Shown: in pieces, positions 1 to 9,039 of the stretch
Numbering within the stretch: position 1 is the first letter of the stretch
Layout: every line of letters begins with the position of its first letter
Source: Fodinicola feengrottensis
GTDB taxonomy: Bacteria; Actinomycetota; Actinomycetes; Mycobacteriales; HKI-0501
DNA: 57,990 nucleotides
NCBI RefSeq assembly: GCF_010993775.1
Contig: NZ_WOTO01000058.1
Coordinates: 1 to 57,990, forward strand
Direction: 5' to 3'
Position numbers and translations under genes: made by a program
The notes under the pieces: model-generated
The model's input: only the letters and a program-made list of their open reading frames with translations
Told to the model about the DNA's origin: nothing
The model's database searches: none

Positions 1-253
1 TGGAGTTGGCGGCGGGCGCTGACCCGCTGCTGTGCGAGGCGGCCATTCTGGACGAGCCGGGACAACACTCAGGACCTGCACCGTTTGATCCGGTCGCCAA
101 GCCGCCGAACACGCCACCGCCGCCGGTGTCGACCGGCTGCTGCTCACCCACTTGGTGGCCTGGAACGACAGCACTCGTACATATGCCGAGGCCCGCGCGT
201 CCTTCGCCGGCTCTCTCGACGTTGTGCGCTGCGGTTCTGTGTACGAGATCTAG
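1..253 (+). CDS. MBL-fold metallo-hydrolase, C-terminal fragment
   Basis: This is the 3' end of a gene that begins before the window. The first bases read LAAGADPLLCEAAI, and after a frame change near position 75-90 the protein continues as GRQAAEHATAAGVDRLLLTH and ends GSVYEI followed by a TAG stop. The pattern of a buried 'LLCEA' strand, a GRQAAEHA helix and an 'LLLTHL' strand is typical of the last third of RNase Z-like metallo-beta-lactamase hydrolases. The metal-binding HxHxDH motif would lie outside the window, so substrate and activity cannot be judged. The stop overlaps, tail to tail, the stop of the cupin gene on the other strand within one CTAG. Confidence 0.6.
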
Positions 254-703
254 ACGGTCTCCGACGCGTAGTTCGACCGCAGCGCGGCCATCCGCTCGTC
301 AGTCATCGCCTCGCCGGACGCGATCGCCTCATGCACCTCGCGGAAATAGTTCTCGTACCCGGCCGGCGAGAACACGCAGAGCGCCTTAACCGGCGCGTCC
401 GACGCGTTGCGAAAGCCGTGCACCGAGCCGCGTACGGCAGCCAGCAACCCGCCGGGTCCGACCGCCGTCTCGCGGTCGCCGGTGTGTACGGTCAGCTCGC
501 CCGACGACGTAGAAGTATTCGTCGTGCTCCCAGTGGATGTGCGGCCGTACGGCCGGCCCGCCCGGCGCCAGCCGGAACTCCTGGAACGCCAACGTCCCGT
601 TCGTGTCCGCGCCGGTCACCTTGAACAGCATCTGCACGCCGGGCCCGGGGATGGTCTCCCCGGTTCCCGCCGGCCGCAGCAATGCCTTCGTACGCTCAGC
701 CAT
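250..703 (-). CDS. Cupin-domain protein
   Basis: A small single-domain cupin of about 150 residues once one frame change near position 505 is bridged. The N-terminal part (MAERTKALLRPAGTGE...) contains RPHIHWEHDEYFYVVG, matching the first cupin motif with two histidines, an aspartate/glutamate pair and aromatic strand residues. The second part carries AVRGSVHGFRNASDAPVKAL, the second cupin motif with its conserved His before a short loop. Such proteins bind a divalent metal and act as small-molecule binding proteins, isomerases or dioxygenases; the substrate cannot be read from sequence. The start is the ATG at 703. It is divergent from the GNAT gene and convergent with the MBL fragment. Confidence 0.65.
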
Positions 704-798
704 CGTGACCCTCCAGGTCTTTGTACGCCATCAGAACAAAGGTCTACCAACCGAAAATGCCGTCGCCGAATCGAGGGGGGCGTGCTATCCAGACAAAC

Positions 799-1296
799 GT
801 GGAAGACCTTGTGACAACACGACTCGTGCTGCATCCGATGACGATCGATGAGGCGCAGCAGGTGCTGGCGCAGATGCCGGACGCCGACGCGCGCTGGGCG
901 CCGGGATATCCGGCCGACGGTGAGCGCAACGCCGCGCTGCGATACCTGACCACCTGCGAGGAAATCGGCGATCCGCGGCCCTTCGGCACGTACGAGATCC
1001 GCCGCCGCGAGGACGGGCAGGCGATCGGCGGCCTGGGCTTTCACGGTGCCGCCGATGAGCGGGGCGTCGTCACCATCGGCTATGGCCTGATCCCGTCGGT
1101 ACGAGGGATGGGATACGCGACTGAGGCGCTTCGGGAGCTGCTGCGTTTCGCCGCGGCCCACGGCGTCACCGCCGTCGAAGGCGACACCACGCACGACAAC
1201 CTCGGCTCCCAGCGGGTCATGGAGGCCGTTGGGATGCGGTTGGTCGAGGAGAACGAGAAGCTCCGGTTCTACCGATGGAATCGAAACGACACCTGA
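799..1296 (+). CDS. GNAT family N-acetyltransferase (RimJ/RimL-like)
   Basis: About 165 residues. The opening VTTRLVLHPMTIDEA is the usual start of Acetyltransf_3/RimJ-type GNATs. The acetyl-CoA site is visible as VRGMGYATEALRELLRF (pattern R-x-x-G-x-G/A), preceded by the beta-4 strand VVTIGYGLIP and followed by the beta-5/alpha-4 segment NLGSQRVMEAVGM with the conserved N-x-x-S/A. I prefer the GTG at 799 because the protein then starts a few residues before the first conserved strand; an upstream in-frame ATG at 721 would add an unconserved basic tail. The amine substrate (protein N-terminus, antibiotic or metabolite) is not predictable. The gene is intact and stands alone. Confidence 0.75.
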   Translation: MEDLVTTRLVLHPMTIDEAQQVLAQMPDADARWAPGYPADGERNAALRYLTTCEEIGDPRPFGTYEIRRREDGQAIGGLGFHGAADERGVVTIGYGLIPSVRGMGYATEALRELLRFAAAHGVTAVEGDTTHDNLGSQRVMEAVGMRLVEENEKLRFYRWNRNDT

Positions 1297-1348
1297 CCAG
1301 AATGAGCCGCCCCCGAATCCGAGGATCCGCCGGGGGACCGACAGTTTT

Positions 1349-1405
1349 GAGCTGGCTGTTTGGGCTGGCCGGTTTGGGCTGGCAGAGTTGGGCTGGCGGA
1401 GTTGT
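1349..1405. repeat. Short tandem repeat, about four 14-bp units (TTGGGCTGGC core)
   Basis: In the gap between the GNAT gene and the first glycosyltransferase the octamer GGGCTGGC (first copy GAGCTGGC) recurs four times with 13-14 bp spacing, each followed by variable G/T-rich bases. I see no gene in 1297-1539. The rest of the gap is a plausible promoter region without a clear -10/-35 pair. Confidence 0.6.
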
Positions 1406-1539
1406 TCGCCGGGCGGCTGCTTGTACGACATCCGTACGGTGACTGAGCGTCATTGATTTCCAAGCGTTCAACAACGTGTCCCAGACGCGACATACGGACG
1501 TGTGGCCGGATTTGCGACATTCGCCGTCACCGTGGACGT

Positions 1540-2675
1540 ATGCGAGTGGCGATCGTGACCGAGTCCTATCTCCCCGATGCCAATGGTGTCTCGCACTCGG
1601 TGCAACGGGTGGTCGAGTACCTGAACCGGCAGGGCCACCAGCCGATGGTGGTGGCGCCGGAGCCGGCCGCCGAAGCCGGGTCGTACGCCCATGACGACCA
1701 GTGCGAGGTTGTCCGGGTCCCGTCCGTGCCAATGCCCGGCTACCCGTCCTTCCGGATCGGGCTGCCCAGCCGCAGACTCGAGAACGCGCTGATCGCACAC
1801 CGTGCCGATGTCGTGCATCTGGCGTCGCCGTTCGCGCTCGGCGCGCACGGCGCGTTCGTGGCCGAGCGGCTCGGGCTGCCGTCGGTGGCGATCTACCAGA
1901 CCGATGTGGCCGGGTTCGCCGGTTTCTATCGGCTCGGGGTCGGCCGGGCGGCGGGCCTGGCGATGGCTGCGCCGGGTGCACTGTGCCGCCGGGCGTACGC
2001 TCGCGCCCTCCCGTCCCGCCGTCCAGGACCTCCAGAACCACGGCGTGCCGCGCGTACACCTGTGGCCGCGCGGGGTGGACGGCGATCGCTTCTCGCCTGA
2101 GCACCGCAGTCAGGCGCTGCGGCGGGAGCTGGCTCCCGGCGGTGAGCTGCTGGTCGGGTACGTCGGTCGGCTGGCCGCCGAGAAGCACCTTGAGCTGCTG
2201 GAGCCCGTCACCCTGCTGCCCGGCGTACGGGTGGTGATCGTCGGCGACGGTCCGGCCCGCAAGGCGCTGGAGCACCGGATGCCGCAGGCGACGTTCCGTG
2301 GCGAGTTGCGTGGCGCCGACCTGTCGGCCGCGTACGCGAGCCTGGACCTCTTTGTCCACACCGGCGCGAACGAGACCTTCTGCCAGTCCGTCCAGGAGGC
2401 TCTCGCCGCTGGCGTGCCGGCCGTCGCGCCAGCCGCCGGTGGCCCGCTCGACCTGGTCAAAGACGGCCAGACCGGCCTGCTCGTACGCCCCGATGACCCG
2501 GCCCGAGCTGGTCACCGCGGTGAGTGCGCTGGTCGCCGACCGGACCAGGCTCGCCCGGTTCGCCGCCGGCACCCGCGCGTCGGTGCTGCACCGGACCTGG
2601 TCGTCGGTTAACGCGGCCTTGGTGCAGCACTACCTCGCAGTACGCCACGCCGGGCCGGAAGTGCGAGCCGCGTGA
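1540..2675 (+). CDS. GT4 glycosyltransferase, MgtA/PimB'-like mannosyltransferase
   Basis: About 378 residues once two frame changes (near 1990 and 2500) are bridged. The N-terminus MRVAIVTESYLPDANGVSHS is the GT4 Rossmann opening, with the acceptor-side 'ESYLP..NGVS' loop of actinobacterial MgtA (GDP-mannose-dependent alpha-mannosyltransferase). The C-terminal donor domain shows GYVGRLAAEKHLELL, VIVGDGPARKALE and the E-x7-E type signature in TFCQSVQEALAAGVPAVA. It probably transfers mannose or another hexose onto a membrane glycolipid at the inner leaflet. The start is the ATG that gives this N-terminus. The stop overlaps the next gene by 4 bp (GTGA), so the two glycosyltransferases are translationally coupled. 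The exact donor and acceptor are unproven. Confidence 0.75.
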
Positions 2676-3859
2676 TCGCGGACGACAACGGTGCCGGCCC
2701 GGCGCGAATCGTCCGGCTGGCCAACTTCGTCGGACCGGTGTCCGGCGGCCTGCGGACCGCGCTGCGCGAGTGGGGCCGCGGCTACCGGGCGGCCGGCCAC
2801 CACCCGGTCCTGATCGTGCCGGCGGGCACCGCCAGCGACACCGAGACCGACTACGGCCGGGTGATCACCGTGCCGTCGCCGGTGATCCCCGGGACCGGCG
2901 GCTACCGGGCGATCGTGTCCCGCCGGCACGTCCGGCGCTGGCTCGGTGAGCTGCGCCCGGACCGCGTCGAGGTGCACGACCGTACGACCCTGCGATGGGT
3001 CGCGAGCTGGGCGCGGGCCCGCGGCGTCGGCTCCGTGGTCGTCTCCCACGAGCGGCTGGATTCGCTGCTCAGGCTCTATGCCGACACGTGGTTGCCGGCG
3101 GCGAGCGGCCGGGCGATCCCGGTCGCCGACGCGCTGAACCGGCGGATGGCGCAGGCGTACGACACCGTCGTCATCACCACCGACTGGGCCAGCGCCGAGT
3201 TCACCCGGCTCGGCGTCACCAATCTGCGCCGGGTGCCGCTGGGCGTGGACCTGGAGCTGTTCCACTCGAGCCGGTACGACGCGGCGCTGCGCGGCCGGCT
3301 GGCCAGCCCAGGTGAGCTGCTGGTGGTGCAGTGCACCCGGCTGCACACCGAGAAGCTGCCGCACCGGGTCATCCACGCGATCGAGGCGCTGCTGGCTCGG
3401 GGCGTACGGGCGGCGGCCGTGGTGGCTGGCGACGGACCTCTGCGCGGCTCCCTGGAGGCGGCCGCGCAAGGGCTGCCGATCCGGTTCGCCGGCTTCGGCC
3501 ACGACCGCGCCGAGCTGGCCCGCCTGCTGGCCACCGCGGACGTACTGATCGCGCCGGGGCCGGTCGAGACCTTCGGTCTCGCCGCCCTGGAGGCGCTCGC
3601 CTGCGGTACGCCGGTGGTCGCGCCCGGGGACGGCGCGCTCGGTGAGGTGGTCGGCGACGCCGGGGTGGTCGTACGGGGACAGCACGACGTGGTCGCGGAC
3701 GGCGAGGCCTTCGCCGACGGGCTGCTGCAGATCGCCGCGCTGCCACCGGCGGCCCGGCGGCTGGCCGCCCGCCGCCAGGCCGAGCGTTTCAGCTGGTCGA
3801 CGTCGGTGCAGGCGATGTTGCGTACGCATGGGTTGTCGATCGATGTCGAAGTTTCGTGA
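2672..3859 (+). CDS. GT4 family glycosyltransferase
   Basis: Intact, 395 residues, GTG start overlapping the preceding stop. N-terminal acceptor domain: IVRLANFVGPVSGGLRTAL, with the glycine-rich GGL loop seen in GT4 enzymes. C-terminal donor domain: NLRRVPLGVDLELF, VQCTRLHTEKLPHR, VVAGDGPLRGSLE and the retaining-GT4 signature GPVETFGLAALEALACGTPV, with both conserved glutamates. It is the second enzyme of a three-gene unit (GT4-GT4-SGNH hydrolase), an arrangement I recall from other actinomycetes and consistent with building and trimming an acylated glycoconjugate. No transmembrane segment is seen. The donor sugar cannot be assigned. Confidence 0.8.
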   Translation: MIADDNGAGPARIVRLANFVGPVSGGLRTALREWGRGYRAAGHHPVLIVPAGTASDTETDYGRVITVPSPVIPGTGGYRAIVSRRHVRRWLGELRPDRVEVHDRTTLRWVASWARARGVGSVVVSHERLDSLLRLYADTWLPAASGRAIPVADALNRRMAQAYDTVVITTDWASAEFTRLGVTNLRRVPLGVDLELFHSSRYDAALRGRLASPGELLVVQCTRLHTEKLPHRVIHAIEALLARGVRAAAVVAGDGPLRGSLEAAAQGLPIRFAGFGHDRAELARLLATADVLIAPGPVETFGLAALEALACGTPVVAPGDGALGEVVGDAGVVVRGQHDVVADGEAFADGLLQIAALPPAARRLAARRQAERFSWSTSVQAMLRTHGLSIDVEVS

Positions 3860-3869
3860 GGGGGAAGTG

Positions 3870-4754
3870 ATGTCTCTTAGACGCCCTCTAAGGTTCGTCG
3901 CCTTGGGGGACAGCACCACGGTGGGGCTGGGCGACCCGTTGCCCGGCGGGGGATGGCGCGGCTGGGCGAGCCTGCTCGCGCTGGCCATGGACGCGGTCTT
4001 CATCAACGTGGCGGTCAACGGCGCGACCGCCGCCGACGTGAGTGGCGGGCAGCTGGAGAAGGCCCTCGTGCAGCGGCCGCACATCGCGTCGGTGCTGGTC
4101 GGCGTGAACGACACGTTGCGCGGCAACTTTCGGGCCGACGTGTGCGCGACCCATCTGGAGCGTACGGTCGCCGGCCTGACCGCGGCCGCGCGCGACCGTG
4201 CTCACCGCCCGGATGCCCGACCCGGGCCGGATGCTGTCGTTGCCGGCCGCGCTGGCCCGCCCGCTGGCCCGCCGAATCGCCGAGGTGAACACCGCCGTCG
4301 ACGACATCTCGCGCCGCTATGGCACGGTTCACGTCGACCTCGCCGGCGATCCGCGGACGTACGAGCGTCCACTGTGGAGCGTCGACCGGCTGCATCCGTC
4401 CGAGGTGGGCCACCGGCACATCGCGGTCGAGTACGCGGCCGCGCTCACCGCCCTCGGCTTCCACCTCCCGGGCCGGCTGACCGTCGATCGCTCCGGCGGC
4501 GCGCAGCAGGTCACCCGGCGCGGCCAGCTGTGGTGGCTGGCCACTCGCGGCACCGCGTGGGTGGCCGCCCGCAGCCACGACCTGGTGCCGCAGCTGGTCG
4601 GCCTCGCCGCCGCCGAGATCTGGGCCGACCTGCGCCGCCGCCCGCTGGAGCAGCCGCCGCGCCCGGCGCCCGTCCTGCGTACCGAATGGCGGGTCACCCC
4701 GCCCCCCCCCCCGCCGCTCTCGCCGAGGTCGAACCGGTCCAGGTCGCCCTCTGA
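3870..4754 (+). CDS. SGNH/GDSL-type hydrolase
   Basis: Follows the second glycosyltransferase by 10 bp, with GGGGAAGTG upstream of the ATG. Block I is FVALGDSTTVGLGDP (nucleophile Ser in GDS), block III is VGVNDTLRG (Gly-x-Asn-Asp), and block V is SVDRLHPSEVGHRHIA (Asp-x-x-His of the triad), so all catalytic blocks are present. The frame changes once near 4195 and again at a run of C residues near 4705. The corrected protein is about 295 residues with a proline-rich tail. SGNH enzymes deacylate or acylate sugars and lipids; beside two GT4 enzymes a role as an esterase or acyltransferase on the same glycoconjugate is likely but inferred. No signal peptide is evident, so it is probably cytoplasmic. 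Confidence 0.7.
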   Translation: MSLRRPLRFVALGDSTTVGLGDPLPGGGWRGWASLLALAMDAVFINVAVNGATAADVSGGQLEKALVQRPHIASVLVGVNDTLRGNFRADVCATHLERTVAGLTAAARDRAHRPDARPGPDAVVAGRAGPPAGPPNRRGEHRRRRHLAPLWHGSRRPRRRSADVRASTVERRPAASVRGGPPAHRGRVRGRAHRPRLPPPGPADRRSLRRRAAGHPARPAVVAGHSRHRVGGRPQPRPGAAAGRPRRRRDLGRPAPPPAGAAAAPGARPAYRMAGHPAPPPAALAEVEPVQVAL

Positions 4755-4824
4755 TCCGGGCTTGCGGTGTGATCCAGGCGATGACGCGGCCGGGCGGGGT
4801 GGCGCGGGTTGATACGTTCGTACG

Positions 4825-7041
4825 GTGAGCCAGCCGCATCCGGTGGATGAGCATTTTCTCCTCGTCGCGCGTTCGTTCCCGGCCAAGCCGGCCAGTGACC
4901 GGGCCGCGCCGGTGCGGGACGGCAGCGCGCTGACCGGCGACGAGGTGCTCGGGCTGTTCGACGCGCAGCTGGCCAGCCGGCACCTGGACCTGGTGGCCCG
5001 CGAGCTCGGCGCGAGCCGCAACGGGTTCTATTCGATCGGCTCGTCCGGGCACGAGGGCAACGCGGGGGTCGCGGCGGCTTTTGCGGCCGACCGATCCGGC
5101 GCTGCTGCACTACCGGTCGGGCGGTTTCTACCTGGCCCGGTCGCAGCAGGTACGAGGCCTGGACGCCGGCATCCGGGACGTGCTGCTGGGCATCGTCGCG
5201 GCCGCCGACGAGCCGATCGCCGGCGGCCGGCACAAGGTGTTCGGCAATGCCGAGCTGGCGGTCATCCCGCAGACCTCGACGATCGGCTCGCATCCGCCGC
5301 GGGCGCTCGGGGTGGCGCTGGCCATCGAGCGGGCCCGCAAGCTGGCCGCGCCGTCGACCTGGCCGCGAGACGCCATCACGGTTTGCAGCATCGGCGACGC
5401 GTCCTCCAACCACTCCACCACGGTCGGCGCGCTGAACGCGATCGCGTACACCCGCCACCAGGGCATGCCGGTGCCGTTGTTGATGGTCTGCGAGGACAAC
5501 GGGATCGGCATCAGCGTGCGTACGCCGTCGGGCTGGGTGGAGGCCGCGAACGCGGCTCGCCCTGGCGTGCGATACATCGCCGCCGACGGCCTCGACGTGG
5601 TCGCCGCGTACACCGCCGCCACTGAGGCGGTCGAGTGGGTACGCAGTCGCCGCTCGCCGGTTTTCCTGCACCTGTCCACGGTTCGGCTGATGGGTCACGC
5701 CGGGTCCGATGTGGAGTCCGGCTATCGGACACCGGCCGAGGTGGCCGCGGACCTGGATCGAGACCCGCTGCTTTGCACCGCTCGTACGCTTTCCGAGGCC
5801 GGCATTCTCACCCCGGACGAGATTGTCCAACGCTACGACCAGATGCGGGCACGCGTAAGAGAGATCGCCGACGATGCGGTGACCCGGCCCAAGCTCACCT
5901 CGGCGGCCGCCGTGATCGCCGCGCTGGCACCCCGCCGGCCGAACTGGGTAGCCGCCGAGGTGGCGAAGTCAACGGCCGACCGGGACCGGGTCTTTTCCCA
6001 GAACCTCCCCGAAAAAACGAGGGTCCGCTGACGCTCGCCCAGGCGATTAACCGTTCGCTGGCCGATGTCCTGGCCGCTCGCGCCAACACGCTCGTCTTCG
6101 GTGAGGACGTGGCCCGCAAGGGCGGCGTCTACGGGGTGACCAGGGGTCTGCAGAAACAATTCGGCTCGGCGCGGGTTTTCGACACCTTGCTGGACGAGCA
6201 GTCGATTCTGGGGCTGGCGCTGGGTGCCGGCATTTCCGGCCTGGTCGCCATTCCGGAAATCCAGTATCTCGCGTATGTGCACAACGCCGCCGACCAGCTC
6301 CGCGGCGAGGCGGCAACCTTGCAGTTCTTTTCCGCCGGGCAGTACCGAAACCCGATGGTCGTACGCATCGCCGGCTACGGCTATCAGAAGGGTTTCGGCG
6401 GCCATTTCCACAACGACAACGCTGTTGGCGCGCTGCGGGACATTCCCGGGTTGGTGATCGCCTCGCCGTCCCGCGCGGACGACGCCGCCGCGATGTTGCG
6501 TACGTGCGCGGCCGCGGCCACTGTCGACGGCACGGTCAGCGTTTTCCTTGAGCCCATCGCGCTTTACCACACCCGCGACCTCCACGAAGAGGGCGATGGG
6601 CAGTGGATGGCGCCGTACGAGCCGCCTTCCCGGTGGGCCGACACGCACGTGCCACTGGGCTCCGCTCGTACGTACGGCGACGGCTCGGATCTGACGCTGG
6701 TGACATTCGGGAATGGCGTGCCGATGAGCCTGCGGGTGGCGGCCAGGCTCGCGCAGGACGGAATTTCCGTACGGGTGCTGGATTTGCGCTGGCTGTCACC
6801 GCTGCCGGTAGGCGATCTGGTCGCCGCCGCGCAGGCCACCGGCAAGGTCTTGGTGGTGGACGAGACCCGGCGGACCGGCGGTGTCTCGGAGGGCGTGGTG
6901 ACCGCGCTGGTCGATGCCGGATTCGGCGGGAAACTCGCCCGGGTCGCTAGCGAGGACAGTTTCATCCCGCTCGGCGCCGCCGCGAATCTTGTGCTGCTGT
7001 CAGAAGAAACCATCTATTCGGCAGCGCGCCGGCTGGTCTGA
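4825..7041 (+). CDS. Fused E1 alpha/beta ThDP-dependent 2-oxoacid dehydrogenase
   Basis: The first half (about 400 residues) is an E1-alpha fold. The thiamin diphosphate motif runs from IGDASSNHS to VCEDNG (GD...N pattern), with a frame change near 5093. The second half is an E1-beta fold: VFGEDVARKGGVYGVTRGLQ, DTLLDEQSILGLALGAG, PEIQYLAYVHNAADQLRGEA and the C-terminal LVTFGNGVPMSL and VVDETRRTGG. The two halves meet at 6000-6040 inside AAAAAA, where a one-base shift separates them. The beta half has no ATG/GTG/TTG or ribosome site of its own at the junction, so I treat this as one fused gene of about 740 residues. The fused architecture is one I recall from actinobacteria. No E2 or E3 gene is adjacent. 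The substrate (branched-chain 2-oxoacid, pyruvate or acetoin) is open. Confidence 0.7.
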
Positions 7042-7118
7042 CCCCAAGCCCGCCGCTGCCCGTACCTACCACCTGGGGACACCCCCGCCACCAGCTTTGG
7101 CAGGTCGTCGATCGCGGC

Positions 7119-7156
7119 ACTTTATCCCGCACTCGACGCCGAGTGCGGGACAAAGT
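7119..7156. repeat. Hairpin repeat, GAGTGCGGGACAAAGT type
   Basis: The arm at 7119-7135 (ACTTTATCCCGCACTCG) and the arm at 7140-7156 (CGAGTGCGGGACAAAGT) are inverted copies with one mismatch around a 4-base loop. The same arms recur at 36301-36364, so this is a dispersed hairpin family rather than a private terminator. It may still end transcription of the E1 gene. Confidence 0.7.
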
Positions 7157-7159
7157 ACG

Positions 7160-7330
7160 ACACTCGGCGATCGCGCCCGCTCGGCGATCGCCGCCGCCGC
7201 CCGCTCGCCCGCACGCCCGCACGCCCGCGCCCGCACACTCGGCGATCGCCGCCGCTCGCCGCTCGCGCCCGCTCGCCCGCACGCCCGCCGCACGCGCCCG
7301 CACGCCCGCACGCCCGCACGCCCAGCCACG
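7160..7330. repeat. Low-complexity GC-rich tract (CGCCCGCA and CGGCGATCGC units)
   Basis: The tract is dominated by iterations of CGCCCGCA/CGCCCGC and of CTCGGCGATCGC. All six frames give low-complexity Ala/Arg/Pro strings, so I call no gene. The CGATCG cores make the segment locally palindromic. Confidence 0.65.
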
Positions 7331-7379
7331 CACGCGCGGCGGCCGGAGGCCGCCCAGGTTCGCGGCGGTGGGGTGCCCG

Positions 7380-7509
7380 TTTTTTTGGGCGCCCTGGCGA
7401 CGTGAACCGGATGCGCCGCCGCAGGCACTGCGGCCAGAGGCACAGCCCGCTTTTTTTGGGCGCCCTGGCGACGTGAACCGGATGCGCCGCCGCAGGAACT
7501 GCGGCCAGA
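7380..7509. repeat. Two direct 59-bp repeats with T7 tracts
   Basis: Copies at 7380-7438 and 7451-7509 (71-bp period) are identical except for one base (GCACTG versus GAACTG). Each starts with seven T residues followed by GGGCGCCCTGGCGACG. The second copy ends a few bases from the stop of the minus-strand pseudokinase gene, so the repeats lie in its 3' trailer. Confidence 0.85.
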
Positions 7510-7526
7510 AACTCAGCAACAACAAC

Positions 7527-8643
7527 TCAGCCGCGGATCTCGTTGACGACCTGCTGTACCTGACCGACCCGGTCGGAGCCGCTGGACCCGGTGACGATCA
7601 GTTGGCGGTCCAGCGCGGCGCCGGACCTGCTGTGGAAGAACCGGCTGATGACCAGCACGTACCGGCCGCTGCCGATCGTCGTGGTGACGTTTTTCGCTTC
7701 CGCGTAAGTGGATTGCGCGTCGGCGGTGATCCAGCGTTGACCGAAGGTCTCAATGTCAGCGCGCTGCTGGCGCTGCTGGGTGGCCGAGCAGGAATTCGGG
7801 CAGGACCGGAAGGTGAGCCGCACCCGCGGGCCCTGGCTGTTCGGGTATTCGTCGTCGATGCAGGAAACCACGGTCGAGGTGGCGCTGCTGGACAACACCA
7901 GACAGCCCCAGGATTCGGGCACTCGAAAGGAAAGCGGCAGTCCTTGCAGGTCGATGACGCGAGTTTTGTCGGTACCGCTGAATTTCTTCCACGCGGCCGG
8001 CCAGCTGCCCCTGGTCGGCGGTTCGGGCGCTGGTGACACCGAGGGCGCCGATGGGGTGGGGGTGGTGGGCTGGGTGCTCGGCGTGGTGACTGGCATCGGG
8101 TGGTCCATCGGGGTCCAGTTCGACGCGTTCGGCTTCGCGGTCGTCGACCGGCCGGCCAGCACCGCGGCCGCGGTGCCCAGCCCGAGGCACAGCGTCAAGA
8201 CAATGGCGACTGTCACCACTATCGGCATCAGCGCCCGCGACCGGGCAGTGTCGCCGGTCGCTGGAATGCCGGCGAAGGGGTCCGGCGGCACCAGATCGGC
8301 GGCGGACCGTGGCACCGGCCGGCGGATCTTGAGCGTCGGGTCGAAGGCCGCGAACAGTGTTTCAGCGCCGGTCGGGTTGCCCAGCGCGGTAGCCACCCAC
8401 GGCCGCTTGGCCTTGGGTTCGGCACCCAGCACTCCAGCGCCATCCGCCTCGCCGAGGGCCAACGCCCGTACCGCCTCGGCGAAACGCTGCTGGTCCGCTT
8501 CGGCCGCGCCCCTTGATCAGCTGCGCCACGATCGCGTGCCGGCCGGCGCTGTCCGCGGCCAGGAACACCCCGCCGAGCTCGCCGTCGCCGAGCCTTTTGA
8601 GCAGCTGGTACGGCCCCGCCTGTGGGCCGCTCGCCTTCGTCAT
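7527..8643 (-). CDS. Membrane protein with truncated Ser/Thr-kinase-like N-lobe
   Basis: About 370 residues, with one frame change near 8510. Residues 1-90 look like the N-lobe of a Hanks-type kinase: YQLLKRLGDGELGGVFLAAD is a glycine-rich loop (GxGxxGxV), followed by AIVAQLIKG where the VAxK lysine should be (here VAQ), and the hinge-like RPWVATAL. The C-lobe (HRD, DFG, APE) is absent. Instead the chain goes through a basic stretch into one transmembrane helix (MPIVVTVAIVLTLCLGLG), a Pro/Thr/Ser-rich linker and an extracellular domain of about 150 residues with four cysteines. It is therefore a pseudokinase-type receptor and not an active kinase. The gene is divergent from the tandem Tat enzymes. 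The outer domain is not recognised. Confidence 0.65.
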
Positions 8644-8648
8644 CACGG

Positions 8649-9039
8649 CGTGACCGTACGACAGATGATCATCGCGGCGGCACGCCGGCCGCCGGATATG
8701 GCATGAATCCAGGATGTGCCGGAAATGTCCGTTTCCGGGTCGAGCTGCCCCCGAAATCGACGCTGCCGGATGGGGCCGACAGTTTCGCGCAGGACTGGTC
8801 CAAATTCCTGTCAAATCATTCGAAGAGCCATTTATAGAGTAAATAACGCATAACGTGACTAAAGGGTCCGGATTTTGGGGCGTGCCCAACGACAGCGGAA
8901 TGCTGAAAATTCATTCGCTGGCATCGCCGGGAAACCGTTGCGGCCGCGCCGAAGCCGTGGTTAAGCTGCCGCCCGCTCCCGAGTTTGCTTCCAAAAGTGC
9001 GAAATCACATTTGTCATGCACAAGGATTGGGGTTGCGTG
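8649..9039. promoter_or_regulatory. Divergent, comparatively AT-rich intergenic region
   Basis: No credible coding sequence. Bases 8810-8860 form the AT-richest stretch here (CATTTATAGAGTAAATAACG) and probably hold promoters for the divergent pseudokinase gene and/or the first Tat-exported enzyme. The last 75 bases (8965-9039) are shared with the leader of the second enzyme. Confidence 0.45.
8965..9039 (+). promoter_or_regulatory. Leader of first Tat enzyme (copy 1 of duplicated leader)
   Basis: The 75 bases before the ATG share GCTGCCGCCCGCTC, GAAATC and CACATTTGTCA/GACATTTGTCA, and a G-rich Shine-Dalgarno region (GGATTGGGGTT versus GGAATGGGGTT), with the 72 bases before the second enzyme at 12618-12689. 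The conserved distance to the start supports the ATG at 9040 over the upstream ATG at 9016. Confidence 0.6.

Noticed and set aside
7066..7525. Long overlapping open frames on both strands in the repeat-rich gap
   Set aside because: Translations are low-complexity Ala/Arg/Gly/Pro strings produced by the CGCCCGCA and CGGCGATCGC repeats.
8780..8810. CGACAGTTTCGCGC, a 14-base match to the end of repeat elements A and C
   Set aside because: No second arm and no interior; it may be a fragment but cannot be supported.
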